DNA from: a virus
DNA length: 46,197 bases
Strand: one strand, 5' to 3'
IMG/VR virus record: IMGVR_UViG_3300046538_000126
Coordinates: 1-46,197 of that record
Both the position numbers and the translations under genes were made by a program. The stretch's first letter is position 1. Each line of letters begins with the position of its first letter. Below, one piece after another: positions 38,559 through 45,871 of this stretch. Under the pieces are notes generated by a model. The model did no database searches. It was not told the DNA's origin and saw only the letters and a program-made list of their open reading frames with translations.

Positions 38559-40826
38559 TCACGCCGCGACTCCCGCGATCTCGCGCTCGTGCATGAAGTT
38601 CGCCTGGATCAGCGCCCTCGCCATCGGCGGGCAAACGCTGTTGCCGCACATGCGCACTTGGGCCGATTTCGTCAGCGGCACTCGAGGCAAATCAAGCGGA
38701 TTGCCCTCGGCCTGATGGCCGTCCATGAACAGCAGCTTCGGATCCGGGATTTCCCGAATGACGTAGTCGGAAGGGAAGCCCTGGGCGCGGTACAGCTCAG
38801 CCGGCTCCAGCATGCGCAGGCCGATGTCGACGATCTGATAATCCACGCCCTGGATTGTCACCAAGCCGTAGCGATCCTTTGTGGTGACTGTATGCAACGG
38901 CTCTTCGAGGCGCGGATCCTGATCGGTGCCGTAGTACTTTACGAGGAAGGCGCGTACCTCGGCGTGGTGCTGGCCGCCGGCACTGACCGTGTGCAGCGGC
39001 TCGTCCATGCCGGCCGTGCTGCTGGTGCCGCGGAGTTTGACGAGGCTGCTGGTCATCAGCGCATGCCGGGCACTGGCGGTCACGGTCTTGATCGGTTCCC
39101 GCGCATCCTGGCCGCGCGACTCGTCGCCTTTCTGAGAGTACATCGCCTCGATGTGGGCTGTCACGACCGCATGGCGGTTCTCTGTGGTGATGGTCTTCAC
39201 CGGCTCGTCCGGCAACTGGCCGCGCGCATCCGACGGCCGCTTGTCGCTGTAGTACGGTTGCAGGTGCGCAGCGACCAGGCTGTGGTGGTCGCAGCTTGTG
39301 ACCGTGCCCAGCGGATCGTCGAGGTCCGAGCCGACCACGCCGGTGTAGTGCTTCGCTAAGAAAGCGGTGGCGATCGCGGTGTCGCCCTTTGCGGTGATCG
39401 TCGCGGCCGGCTCGTCGGCGCCGCGCGGGCGGCTTTCGCCGGCCCGGCCGCCGACGCCCACCAAGGTCGCGGAGACGGCACTGAAGTGGCCGCCCTTGAC
39501 CTGGGCGCAGATGGTGCGCAGCGGCTCGTCGGCGGGCATGGTGCGCTGGTTGGACGCATTGGCGTGCTCGTTCAAGAACGCAGTGACCAGCGCCGCTTTG
39601 GCGCTGCCGGCCACCACGGTGCCCAGCGGCTTTTCAAGGTCGAGCGCGCGCGGCTCCTGGCCGGCGCGCTCACCGTATCCGACCTGCACCATTGTTGCGG
39701 TGGCCAGTGCCTTCTCGCCCCGCTGCGCGCTGGTGATCGTGCGGAACGGCTCGTGGACTGACTCGCTGCGGTCGCTGCCCTGGTGCGTGACCGGCACGAT
39801 GCTTGGCACGACCACGGCGCGGTGGTTCTCGGTGGTCAGGGTGCCGAATGGCTGGGCCGACGAGACAGGTTTGCCGGAATAGATCGGGCCGCCCTGCCCC
39901 ACAATAAACGGCGCGGCCGAGTCAACCACGTAGCGCATGATGCCCTTGGCGATGCGACGCATTGTCGCCTCGGCCAGCGGGCGCTTGCGCTCGAAGATGC
40001 TCGGGCAAGGGATCGACCAATCGATGCACTCGGCGGCCGTACGCCAAGGCGCCAGGTTCCCGGCCAGGACGCCGGCCGACGTCGGCGCACCGTTGGTGGG
40101 CGCCGGCCAGCGGATCGGCAACCCATCGCGCCGCGCCACCAAGAAGAAGCGCTTCCGGATGGTAGGCGTGTCGTAGTCGCTGGCGCGCAGCTCCTTGTGG
40201 TCGACCTTGTAGCCGTGGCCGCGCAGTTGGCGCAGGAAGCTCTCGAACGTCTTGCCCTTCTTCGCCGGATCCGGACGGAAGTTACCTTCGGCGTCGACCA
40301 ACAGCGGACCCCACGTTTTGAACTCCTCGACGTTCTCCAGCATGATCACTCGCGGCTTGCACTTCGCCGCCCAGCGCAGCGTCACCCAGGCCAGGCCGCG
40401 AATGTTCTTCGCCACCGGCGTGCCGCCCTTGGCTTTGCTGAAGTGCTTGCAGTCCGGCGACAGCCAGACCAGGCCGACCGGTTGATTGTTCGTGACCTTG
40501 ATCGGGTCGACGTCCCAGACGCTCTCACAGAGGTGCTTCGTGTACGGGTGATTCATTGCGTGCAGCGCCAGCGCTTCCGGATCGTGGTTGATGGCGATAT
40601 CGACCGGCCGGCCGAACGCTTCTTCCAGTCCGGTGCTGGTGCCACCGCCGCCGGCGAAGTTATCGATGATCAGCTCGTGGCCGAGGTCCAACTGCGGCGT
40701 CAGGAAATCACGCTTTACTCGGCGAGGTGCGCGGCGAGCCGCTGGCCGCGATGCCGGAACCGGAGTGGCCATCAGCGCGGCGACGTCGCCCAGGGGCAGA
40801 TCGAAATTGAACTCATCGCGCTTCAT
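38559..40826 (-). CDS. C5 cytosine DNA methyltransferase with ten-unit repeat domain
   Basis: The 755-residue enzyme has the C5-methyltransferase motifs: motif I DNFAGGGGTSTG (55-66), motif IV with catalytic Cys126 in SPDCKHFS, motif VI ENVEEF (164-169), RKRFFLVAR (224-232), and IX-X at 670-740 (MLEPAELYRAQGFPSDY, GNSVCPPMARAL). Between about residues 325 and 655, where the target recognition domain should be, lie ten repeats of about 30-40 residues with the core P-x2-T-[IVL]-[TSV]. The enzyme probably protects phage DNA against host restriction or modifies gene control; its target cannot be read. It overlaps the gene upstream by four bases. Confidence 0.85.
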   Translation of the reverse strand: MKRDEFNFDLPLGDVAALMATPVPASRPAARRAPRRVKRDFLTPQLDLGHELIIDNFAGGGGTSTGLEEAFGRPVDIAINHDPEALALHAMNHPYTKHLCESVWDVDPIKVTNNQPVGLVWLSPDCKHFSKAKGGTPVAKNIRGLAWVTLRWAAKCKPRVIMLENVEEFKTWGPLLVDAEGNFRPDPAKKGKTFESFLRQLRGHGYKVDHKELRASDYDTPTIRKRFFLVARRDGLPIRWPAPTNGAPTSAGVLAGNLAPWRTAAECIDWSIPCPSIFERKRPLAEATMRRIAKGIMRYVVDSAAPFIVGQGGPIYSGKPVSSAQPFGTLTTENHRAVVVPSIVPVTHQGSDRSESVHEPFRTITSAQRGEKALATATMVQVGYGERAGQEPRALDLEKPLGTVVAGSAKAALVTAFLNEHANASNQRTMPADEPLRTICAQVKGGHFSAVSATLVGVGGRAGESRPRGADEPAATITAKGDTAIATAFLAKHYTGVVGSDLDDPLGTVTSCDHHSLVAAHLQPYYSDKRPSDARGQLPDEPVKTITTENRHAVVTAHIEAMYSQKGDESRGQDAREPIKTVTASARHALMTSSLVKLRGTSSTAGMDEPLHTVSAGGQHHAEVRAFLVKYYGTDQDPRLEEPLHTVTTKDRYGLVTIQGVDYQIVDIGLRMLEPAELYRAQGFPSDYVIREIPDPKLLFMDGHQAEGNPLDLPRVPLTKSAQVRMCGNSVCPPMARALIQANFMHEREIAGVAA

Positions 40827-41155
40827 GCATGCGCTCCAGCTGCTCGGCGCGCAATTTTGACCAGCCTATGGCCGATGGTTCCACGGAATGCTGGGCCGGC
40901 CACCTGACCAGCGTACGGGGCGCGCGGCGCGATCTCGGCGCGGGCGCGGTCGGTGATGGTGTAGGTCAGGCCGTCGTACGCGGCGTGGCCGGATTCGACC
41001 AGGCTGTCGAAGACGATGCGCATCAGCTTCTCGGTGCGGTCGTCGTCGATGTCGTACTCGGCGCGCTCGCAGATCTGGTAGAAGGTGCCGGGCGCGGCGG
41101 CCAGCGTGTGCAACAGCTTGCGCGCTGTGCGGTGGCGGTCGGGAAGCTTTCTCAT
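40823..41155 (-). CDS. hypothetical small winged-helix-like protein
   Basis: A 110-residue protein with a possible HTH (FYQICERAEYDIDDDRTEKLMRIVFDSLVESGHAAYDG) and a basic C terminus ending AAGAHA. No named family. Overlaps by four bases on both sides, so it is coupled to the methyltransferase. Confidence 0.5.
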   Translation of the reverse strand: MRKLPDRHRTARKLLHTLAAAPGTFYQICERAEYDIDDDRTEKLMRIVFDSLVESGHAAYDGLTYTITDRARAEIAPRAPYAGQVAGPAFRGTIGHRLVKIARRAAGAHA

Positions 41156-41358
41156 GGCCGACCACCTGCATCGCTCTTGACCGGAAGCTGATCGGCGGCG
41201 TTGCGCAGCTTGCCGCGCTCCCGGTATTCCGTCGTGCGGCTTTGCGGATCATCCTTGCAGGCGATGTAGTTCTTATCAGCGCGGCGCCATGCGACGAGGG
41301 TGTCGAGCGCTTTCTTTTCCTCGGGCGACTTCGCGCCCTGCTGTGCGGCCGCCGTCAT
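41152..41358 (-). CDS. small hypothetical protein
   Basis: A 68-residue hydrophilic, helical product (KSPEEKKALDTLVAWRRADKNYIACK). It has no recognised domain. It overlaps the next gene by four bases. Tight packing and the coupled stop-start are the main support. Confidence 0.5.
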   Translation of the reverse strand: MTAAAQQGAKSPEEKKALDTLVAWRRADKNYIACKDDPQSRTTEYRERGKLRNAADQLPVKSDAGGRP

Positions 41359-41420
41359 GGTGCTGTCCTTGATTTTTTATGTGCTATCATGATTTCTGTT
41401 CCTCTGTGGTTGCTGTACCA

Positions 41421-41443
41421 AGCCGGCCTGCACGCCGGCTTTT
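41421..41443 (+). terminator. hairpin with T-rich tail
   Basis: AGCCGGC-CTGCAC-GCCGGCT followed by TTTCTATTT on the plus strand, in the gap between two minus-strand genes. No plus-strand gene ends here. It may end an antisense or small RNA or act only as a structured region; a related GGCTTTTCTATTT stretch recurs at about 41885. Confidence 0.35.
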
Positions 41444-41566
41444 CTATTTCTGCTTCTGCTCTTCGCGGCATTGCGCCAGCATGGCCTCGTAGTGCTGCCG
41501 CTGACGTACATGGCCGGGATCGACTGGCAGCGGCTCGCCATCGTGCTTGGGCTGCTGCTGAGTCAT
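41444..41566 (-). CDS. small protein (40 residues)
   Basis: The short frame MTQQQPKHDGEPLPVDPGHV and a helical end (RQRQHYEAMLAQCREEQKQK) begins at an ATG that overlaps the stop of the HTH gene (ATGA). The coupling and plausible composition support it. Function unknown. Confidence 0.45.
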   Translation of the reverse strand: MTQQQPKHDGEPLPVDPGHVRQRQHYEAMLAQCREEQKQK

Positions 41567-41856
41567 GCCGACTCTTCGCCTTGGCGCAGTTGGGCCTTCG
41601 GGCGCCCCTGGGCATCCGACATGCGGTACTTGGTGCGACGGTCGCCCATCAAATCGCGCAGGTCACGGATGCTCATGCCGGTCACTTCGTGCATGCGGAT
41701 CAGCAGCGAGGCGCCAACCGGCAGGCGGCGATGGCGGATCTTGCTGATGACGGGCGGTGCCACTTCCAGCAGTCGCGACAACGCAGCATCATTTTTCAAC
41801 TGCATCTTGCCGAGCAAGATGTCGAGCAGGTGGTTCGGGTTGTAGTTCGATTGCAT
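41563..41856 (-). CDS. small HTH regulator (Cro/YdaS-like), paralogue 1
   Basis: The 97-residue protein starts MQSNYNPNHLLDILLGKMQL and contains an HTH (KNDAALSRLLEVAPPVISKIRHRRLPVGASLL). It aligns along its length with the 81-residue protein encoded next to it (LLDxLL...LKxDAxLxRxL...SKxR...), so the two are duplicated or related regulators. The true start gives the segment above; the longer frame is a by-product. Confidence 0.68.
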   Translation of the reverse strand: MQSNYNPNHLLDILLGKMQLKNDAALSRLLEVAPPVISKIRHRRLPVGASLLIRMHEVTGMSIRDLRDLMGDRRTKYRMSDAQGRPKAQLRQGEESA

Positions 41857-41891
41857 GTACAGCTCCTTGGTTACACCGCGGCGCGGCTTTT

Positions 41892-42137
41892 CTATTTGCA
41901 CCACCGGGCCTGCTGCCCGGCGCGCTCGATAATTTCCTTCACGCCCACACAAAATATGGTGTGGATGAGCAGGATCATGTTTGCCGACAAAGCCAACTTT
42001 TCCTGGCGCAGTTTGCTCATATAGGCGCTGTCTTTGTTGAGCATCCGGCCGAGTTCCGCGTCGGTCTTCAGCCCGCTCTCTGCAAGCAAGAAGTCGAGTA
42101 GCTTGGCGACAGTGCCGCGCTCGGTTGTTGGTGTCAT
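41892..42137 (-). CDS. small HTH regulator, paralogue 2
   Basis: An 81-residue protein: MTPTTERGTVAKLLDFLLAES, then LKTDAELGRMLNKDSAYMSKLRQEKLALSANMILLI, an HTH similar to its neighbour. The end contains CVGVKEIIERAGQQARW. It may regulate part of the early operon. ATG with fair context. Confidence 0.62.
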   Translation of the reverse strand: MTPTTERGTVAKLLDFLLAESGLKTDAELGRMLNKDSAYMSKLRQEKLALSANMILLIHTIFCVGVKEIIERAGQQARWCK

Positions 42138-42179
42138 GGCGGTGCACCAGCGTTCTTTTCGTTTTCCATCGTGTCTCCG

Positions 42180-42869
42180 TCAGTGAATGGCGAGCTGTTG
42201 CTCGACCTGGTGCTTCGCGAATTCGCCGGCCACCCAGTTCACGCCCTTCGGAGTGAAACGGGCGCTGTTGAAGGCGTGGTTGTTCGCTTGGGCGTGACCG
42301 GCCTTCACCACGAACCGGCCCGCGTCAAGGTGCGGCGCCATTGGAGTGAGCACGCCGCCCAGGCGATACATGATTTTTTTCTCGATTAGGAACTCGCTGA
42401 AGACGTGCTCCTTGATCTTCAGGACCTTTGCCACCTGACGGAAGCCCAGCACACCGGTGGCGTCGCAGTAGCGGTCGACGAACTCGACGGCCTGCTTCGC
42501 GGCTTCCAGCGCCAAGGCCTGCTGCTCGATCACCTCGGCCTGCTCGGCAGCGAGACGCAGCGCGCCGGACAGCGTGGTCGGCACTGCGAACTGCGGGCGC
42601 AGCGCCTGCTCCATCGCGCACATCCGGTCAAAGACCTTGGCCTGCATCACGTAGCTGTAGCTCATCGCCATCAGACACGCCTCGCGCTTCGGCAGCCGAT
42701 ACATCGGATAGGTCTGGCCGTTCTGCGAATGGCGGTAGGTGTCGGAAAATAATCCGACACCCTGGCCCAACACGTGCGGCACCTTCTTCATGAAATCCGA
42801 GTGCGCCAGCACCGCGTCGGTAGCCGCGCGCTCGGCGTTGATGAAGTCGACCAGCTCAAGACTAGTCAT
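42180..42869 (-). CDS. antirepressor with Rha-like and KilAC domains
   Basis: A 229-residue protein. The N-terminal part (MTSLELVDFINAERAATDAVLAHSDF, YRLPKREACLMAMSYSYVMQAKVFDRM) is a Rha-type phage regulatory domain. The C-terminal part (VLGFRQVAKVLKIKEHVFSEFLIEKKIMYRLGGVLTPM, ARFTPKGVNWVAGEF) is the KilA-C/ANT domain. Such proteins bind phage repressors and release lytic genes. The start has GGAG eight bases before it; a longer frame is less likely. A repressor with no S24 peptidase makes an antirepressor functionally plausible here. Confidence 0.85.
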   Translation of the reverse strand: MTSLELVDFINAERAATDAVLAHSDFMKKVPHVLGQGVGLFSDTYRHSQNGQTYPMYRLPKREACLMAMSYSYVMQAKVFDRMCAMEQALRPQFAVPTTLSGALRLAAEQAEVIEQQALALEAAKQAVEFVDRYCDATGVLGFRQVAKVLKIKEHVFSEFLIEKKIMYRLGGVLTPMAPHLDAGRFVVKAGHAQANNHAFNSARFTPKGVNWVAGEFAKHQVEQQLAIH

Positions 42870-42948
42870 GGTCACTACTCCGGCGATGATGGAATCCACA
42901 GATTCTCCCTACGGTTGTTGGCTGCTGGTCGGCTGGCTGATTTGCGAT

Positions 42949-43230
42949 TCAGGAACGCATCGGCCGCACCGCACTGCGGGTGGCGCGGCGCACGCCCGGG
43001 AACGCGAACGCGCGGCGCAGGCCCGCCACAGGCCCTTGCTCCCGCACGTTGCGGCGGTTAATCTGCTGATGAGCCGTCACCGTGCGCATGCCCTCGCGGC
43101 GCAGGAACCCGCTGAGGCTGAGTCCCTGCGCTGCGCAGTGGCTTTCGATGGCGGCCTGGTCGTTGTCGTCGCAATAGACTTTGATGACGTTCAAGCAGGG
43201 CTCGGGCTTGCGGTTGATGGTGTGGTTCAT
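42949..43230 (-). CDS. ribbon-helix-helix-like small protein
   Basis: A 93-residue product with MNHTINRKPEPCLNVIKVYCDDNDQAAIESHCAAQGLSLSGFLRREGMR, the strand-helix-helix pattern of MobC/Arc-like DNA-binding proteins, and a basic C terminus. AGGAG lies eight bases ahead of the ATG. It may repress its own operon or assist other DNA transactions. Confidence 0.6.
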   Translation of the reverse strand: MNHTINRKPEPCLNVIKVYCDDNDQAAIESHCAAQGLSLSGFLRREGMRTVTAHQQINRRNVREQGPVAGLRRAFAFPGVRRATRSAVRPMRS

Positions 43231-43315
43231 GGTGTTGCTCCTATAAAACAGCGGACTTCAGGATTGGAACCGGCGGGTTTGGTGCCGGCGGGGTTACAGA
43301 ATTCGGTGAGCGGCG

Positions 43316-43633
43316 TCAGCCCGGCAGGCCGCTGATGGCGTCACCGGAGTGCGTGACCTTGGAAAACTCGCGGCGACTGGCATCACCCTGCTTCGCCAGC
43401 ACTTCGAGCAGCGTGGTTTGCTTGCGCAACTCGGCCGCAATCGCTGCCATGCCGCCAGCAACCAGCCCGGCGGCCGATGATTCACTCATCACCGGCGCCG
43501 GGCCGCGCACCAGTTCGGCGAACTCGACCAGCACGGACGCGGCTGCGTCGGCCACGGCGGCCGGATGAGCCTTATCGGTGTCGAGGTTGAAAGCCGCGAG
43601 CAACGCGGCGCTGATGGTGGCGTGGTTGCTCAT
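43316..43633 (-). CDS. hypothetical helical protein behind cro
   Basis: A 105-residue alanine-rich product starting MSNHATISAALLAAFNLD, with a possible coiled-coil end (AAIAAELRKQTTLLEVLAKQ). Its ATG overlaps the cro-like stop (ATGA). No family is recognised. Second gene of the PR operon. Confidence 0.55.
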   Translation of the reverse strand: MSNHATISAALLAAFNLDTDKAHPAAVADAAASVLVEFAELVRGPAPVMSESSAAGLVAGGMAAIAAELRKQTTLLEVLAKQGDASRREFSKVTHSGDAISGLPG

Positions 43634-43869
43634 GCGACTTCCTTCGCAGGTTTGTCCGCTGTCACGGCGGCGGGCTGGGGATTGGGGGAGGATGGTGCGA
43701 ATGCTTCCGGATGCGCGTTGCGGAGATATCGCATCTGCGATTTCGGAATGCCATTCTTCTTCCACTGCGATACGGCGCTCTTTGAAATGTCCAGCAAAGC
43801 ACCGAGCTTCGAAGGCCCGCCAAGGGCTTCGATCACGCGGTTTGCTTCTGCTGTATCAGTAGTGATCAT
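43630..43869 (-). CDS. Cro-like repressor
   Basis: A 79-residue protein starting MITTDTAEANRVIEALGGPSKLGALLDISKSAVSQWKKNGIPKSQMRYL, with a clear HTH in LGALLDISKSAVSQWKKNG and a proline-rich C terminus. Divergent from the CI-like repressor and first gene of PR, hence the Cro position. It should compete for the shared operators. Its ATG lies 27 bases behind the PR -10. Confidence 0.8.
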   Translation of the reverse strand: MITTDTAEANRVIEALGGPSKLGALLDISKSAVSQWKKNGIPKSQMRYLRNAHPEAFAPSSPNPQPAAVTADKPAKEVA

Positions 43870-43895
43870 GGTCGCCTCGTTAAACTATTGAGTCG

Positions 43896-43961
43896 AGTAT
43901 AGAACACTACACTTTATAGAGTCAAGCACACTTTACCGAATGTTGTTTAGAGTTCTTTACA
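43896..43961 (-). promoter_or_regulatory. PR promoter with three repressor operators
   Basis: Minus-strand promoter: -35 TTGACT (43925-43920) and -10 TATACT (43901-43896), 18 bases apart. Operator-like sites follow a 13-base AGTGT-N3-ACACT consensus: O1 AGTATAGAACACT (43896-43908; 12 of 13), O2 AGTCAAGCACACT (43920-43932; 10 of 13), O3 AGAGTTCTTTACA (43949-43961; 9 of 13, reverse orientation). O1 covers the -10, O2 the -35, O3 the start of the repressor gene. That is like OR1-3 of lambda. The repressor's own promoter on the plus strand is weak (possible TTGAGT at 43888, TTTATA at 43913). Confidence 0.75.
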
Positions 43962-44494
43962 TGGATGATTTGATAAGCAGAGTGAAATCAATTTGCGACG
44001 AGCTAGCCGGTGACGACCATTTCGGTGGGCAGGCTGCGCTCGCGGCCGCCGCTGGGGCTTCCAAGAGCGTCGTGAACCAGTGGCTAGCTAATCGCATCAA
44101 GTCGATGGATATACGATTTGCCCTGGAGATTGAAAGAAACCTCGGGTACAACCACATCTGGCTGATGATCGGTAAGGGTAATAGGAAAGTTGACGGTGCT
44201 GCGCAGACAGGGGACGCAGCAACAAGGGCATCAACACCCATGATTGCGGATGACGCTCATAGGCATAGCCTGCCGAAAACCGAAGTGCCTGTCAATGCAG
44301 ACGTGTTGGCCAGTATTGGATTCTTGGCGGAGGATGAGGCGCGGCTTCTAAACTGGTACAGGATGTCCACTGACGACGCAAAGGAACTGTTGATGATTTC
44401 CGCTGGCGCGGCAGGGAAGAAGCAATTAAGCGCGCTTACTGACGACGAGACGCAGAACAGGTCTACGCGGGCGGGCGATCGCAACGGCCAATAG
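43961..44494 (+). CDS. CI-like phage repressor without peptidase domain
   Basis: A 177-residue product starting MDDLISRVKSICDELAGDDH. The N-terminal domain has an HTH (FGGQAALAAAAGASKSVVNQWLANRIKSMDIRFALEIERNL). The rest is a helical region (LASIGFLAEDEARLLNWYRMSTDDAKELLMI) without the S24/LexA Ser-Lys protease motif, so RecA-driven self-cleavage is not expected. It lies divergent from cro across three operators. O3 overlaps its start, suggesting autoregulation. Likely maintenance repressor of this lysogen. Confidence 0.82.
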   Translation: MDDLISRVKSICDELAGDDHFGGQAALAAAAGASKSVVNQWLANRIKSMDIRFALEIERNLGYNHIWLMIGKGNRKVDGAAQTGDAATRASTPMIADDAHRHSLPKTEVPVNADVLASIGFLAEDEARLLNWYRMSTDDAKELLMISAGAAGKKQLSALTDDETQNRSTRAGDRNGQ

Positions 44495-44569
44495 TACTTG
44501 AAGTGTTTCTTTTTGCATTGTGTCGCTCATTTCTCGGTAGGCTTTCATCGCACGTTCAAGATCGGTCAT
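44426..44569 (-). CDS. possible small protein antisense to the repressor 3' end
   Basis: A 47-residue frame MTDLERAMKAYREMSDTMQK, continuing ETLQVLLAVAIARPRR, overlaps the end of the repressor gene on the opposite strand. Composition is protein-like at first but no ribosome-binding site is seen. It could be a spurious frame. Confidence 0.3.
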   Translation of the reverse strand: MTDLERAMKAYREMSDTMQKETLQVLLAVAIARPRRPVLRLVVSKRA

Positions 44570-44698
44570 TTTGAGCAATTCATGTATTTGATGAGCAACA
44601 ATAACCTTCTTTTGCTATCCGCAAACTAACGAATTGTCACAGGCCCAGTTTTATTTTTGGAAGACGACGATCCGCGAGGTTTTGGCAGATCAAATATT

Positions 44699-44884
44699 TC
44701 ATATTTCGGTCTTGGGGTCTACCGATGGCTTCACGATTTTTAGGCCGGCTCGTGGCAGCCGAGGATGCTTCTTTGCTACCTCTTCCATCATTTTGGCCAT
44801 CGCGGCCAGGGCTTCATCGTCCATCTGTTCCAACGCAGCCCTCACTCTTTGCTCGTCCGAGCGCCTCGGATCACTGCATTCCAT
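44699..44884 (-). CDS. small acidic protein under a dyad-rich promoter
   Basis: A 61-residue, highly charged, helical product (MECSDPRRSDEQRV, then RAALEQMDDEALAAMAKMMEEVAKKH and a basic tail). AAGGAG lies seven bases before the chosen ATG and four before another in-frame ATG. Directly upstream is a pair of long inverted repeats that could be operator sites. The function is unknown; in this region small regulators or anti-defence proteins are common. Confidence 0.55.
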   Translation of the reverse strand: MECSDPRRSDEQRVRAALEQMDDEALAAMAKMMEEVAKKHPRLPRAGLKIVKPSVDPKTEI

Positions 44885-44910
44885 CATCAAGCTCCTTGTG
44901 GTCATTGGGG

Positions 44911-44958
44911 TAATTTCCAATATACGCGGAATGTAACAGCCTTACACATTGGAAATTA
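44911..44958 (-). promoter_or_regulatory. nested inverted repeats over a minus-strand promoter
   Basis: The 11-base arms TAATTTCCAAT (44911-44921) and ATTGGAAATTA (44948-44958) are perfect complements 26 bases apart. Inside lies a second dyad TGTAA-CAGCC-TTACA (44932-44946). A -10 TATATT on the minus strand (44919-44924) overlaps one arm, and GTGTAA 17 bases upstream is a weak -35. This looks like a regulated promoter for the 61-residue gene. Confidence 0.6.
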
Positions 44959-45053
44959 GTATTGCCTCTCAACATTGATCTGTTAACGCCTATCATCAGC
45001 AGGAGACATGCCGCAATTGTGAAATTTCAGTGTAGACCCTGACGATAAAGAGT

Positions 45054-45069
45054 GATGTTATTTAACATC
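45054..45069. promoter_or_regulatory. perfect 16-base palindrome upstream of the Arc-like gene
   Basis: GATGTTA-TT-TAACATC lies 42 bases before the Arc-like start. The site could be its own operator. A weak match to the repressor operator (AGTGTAGACCCTG, 45029-45041; 9 of 13) is close by. Confidence 0.5.
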
Positions 45070-45110
45070 AAAAACAACACTTTCTTGACGACTCGCGCAA
45101 TCATCGCGCG

Positions 45111-45329
45111 ATGAAAATAGCAAACCAGCCACTCAAGACCAAAGCCATCACCATCCGCATTCCCATTGATCTTCATGCGCAGATCGCAGCCGATGCGACT
45201 GCTCGAGCCTGGACCGTCAACGCCGAGATCAATCATCGTCTTCGCGCCGGCCCCATTCTTGAACAGCTGCGCGCCCTCACCGATGAAGTGGCTAGGCTCA
45301 AAGCTGTAGTCGAAAAGCAGCGCGATTAA
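45111..45329 (+). CDS. Arc-like ribbon-helix-helix DNA-binding protein
   Basis: A 72-residue product: MKIANQPLKTKAITIRIPIDLHAQIAADATARAWTVNAEINHRLRAG matches the Arc/MetJ RHH pattern (beta strand, two helices), followed by a coiled-coil end (LEQLRALTDEVARLKAVVEKQ). Probably a small repressor of nearby genes. No good ribosome-binding site is seen. It lies between the PR and PL control regions on the plus strand. Confidence 0.75.
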   Translation: MKIANQPLKTKAITIRIPIDLHAQIAADATARAWTVNAEINHRLRAGPILEQLRALTDEVARLKAVVEKQRD

Positions 45330-45423
45330 TGCAACAATTGGAGAGATTTCCAGATTTCATTTTCCGTATCATTCTGGTTGTCGATGCTCGGCGCGACGAT
45401 GTGCAAAATAGAGGATAGAGAAC

Positions 45424-45777
45424 ATGAGCAGCGCTGGAGAATTTTGGGTGCCCGTCATTTGCATAGCGGCTTTTATATTCGCGGTGTGGGTATATTTTCT
45501 GCCAACATTCAAAGCGATGAAGGTCAAGCACCCAGATGAAAATTCGATTTTCGTATTGAATCTATTACTTGGATGGTTGCTCATACCATGGGTTATAACT
45601 CTTGCGTGGGCTTATAAAACCTTCCCGCAGCGCGAGGTCACCGCCGATCAGAAGGCACCGGATGCGCAAGGTGACGATCATAAATCATGCCCATTTTGCG
45701 CCGAAACGATCCTATCAAAGGCTGTCAAATGCCGCTATTGTGGGTCTGAATTACCCGCATCAACAGCAGCCATCTAG
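45424..45777 (+). CDS. superinfection immunity-type membrane protein with zinc ribbon
   Basis: The 117-residue protein has two transmembrane helices (about 8-26 and 41-63). The second, SIFVLNLLLGWLLIPWVITLAWA, matches the superinfection immunity (T4 Imm-like) family. A C-terminal zinc ribbon follows: C89-x2-C92 and C103-x2-C106 (CPFCAETILSKAVKCRYC). Such proteins block DNA injection by related phages. As a plus-strand gene close to the immunity region it is probably expressed in the lysogen. Confidence 0.82.
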   Translation: MSSAGEFWVPVICIAAFIFAVWVYFLPTFKAMKVKHPDENSIFVLNLLLGWLLIPWVITLAWAYKTFPQREVTADQKAPDAQGDDHKSCPFCAETILSKAVKCRYCGSELPASTAAI

Positions 45778-45871
45778 CAAGGATAGTCAAGGCGCCGCCC
45801 GCTGCCTGCTCCCAGTCAGCTACACGAGCGCCTGGCTGGCGAGCTCGGCTGCGCGTGCGTACCAATTCCTC

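Noticed and set aside
38314-38649. 111-residue minus-strand frame between the methyltransferase and the Cys-rich gene
   Set aside because: It overlaps the end of the methyltransferase gene in another frame and the plus-strand helical gene; N-terminal part is a shadow.
39367-40907. Repeats at the methyltransferase taken for a CRISPR array or tandem DNA repeat
   Set aside because: The DNA units are diverged and in frame; repetition is at protein level.
41380-41451. Small RNA ending at the plus-strand hairpin
   Set aside because: No credible promoter at a proper distance (TTGATT and TATCAT are only about ten bases apart).
41355-41615. 86-residue minus-strand frame
   Set aside because: Arginine/alanine-rich and overlapping the coupled 40-residue frame and hairpin; no support.
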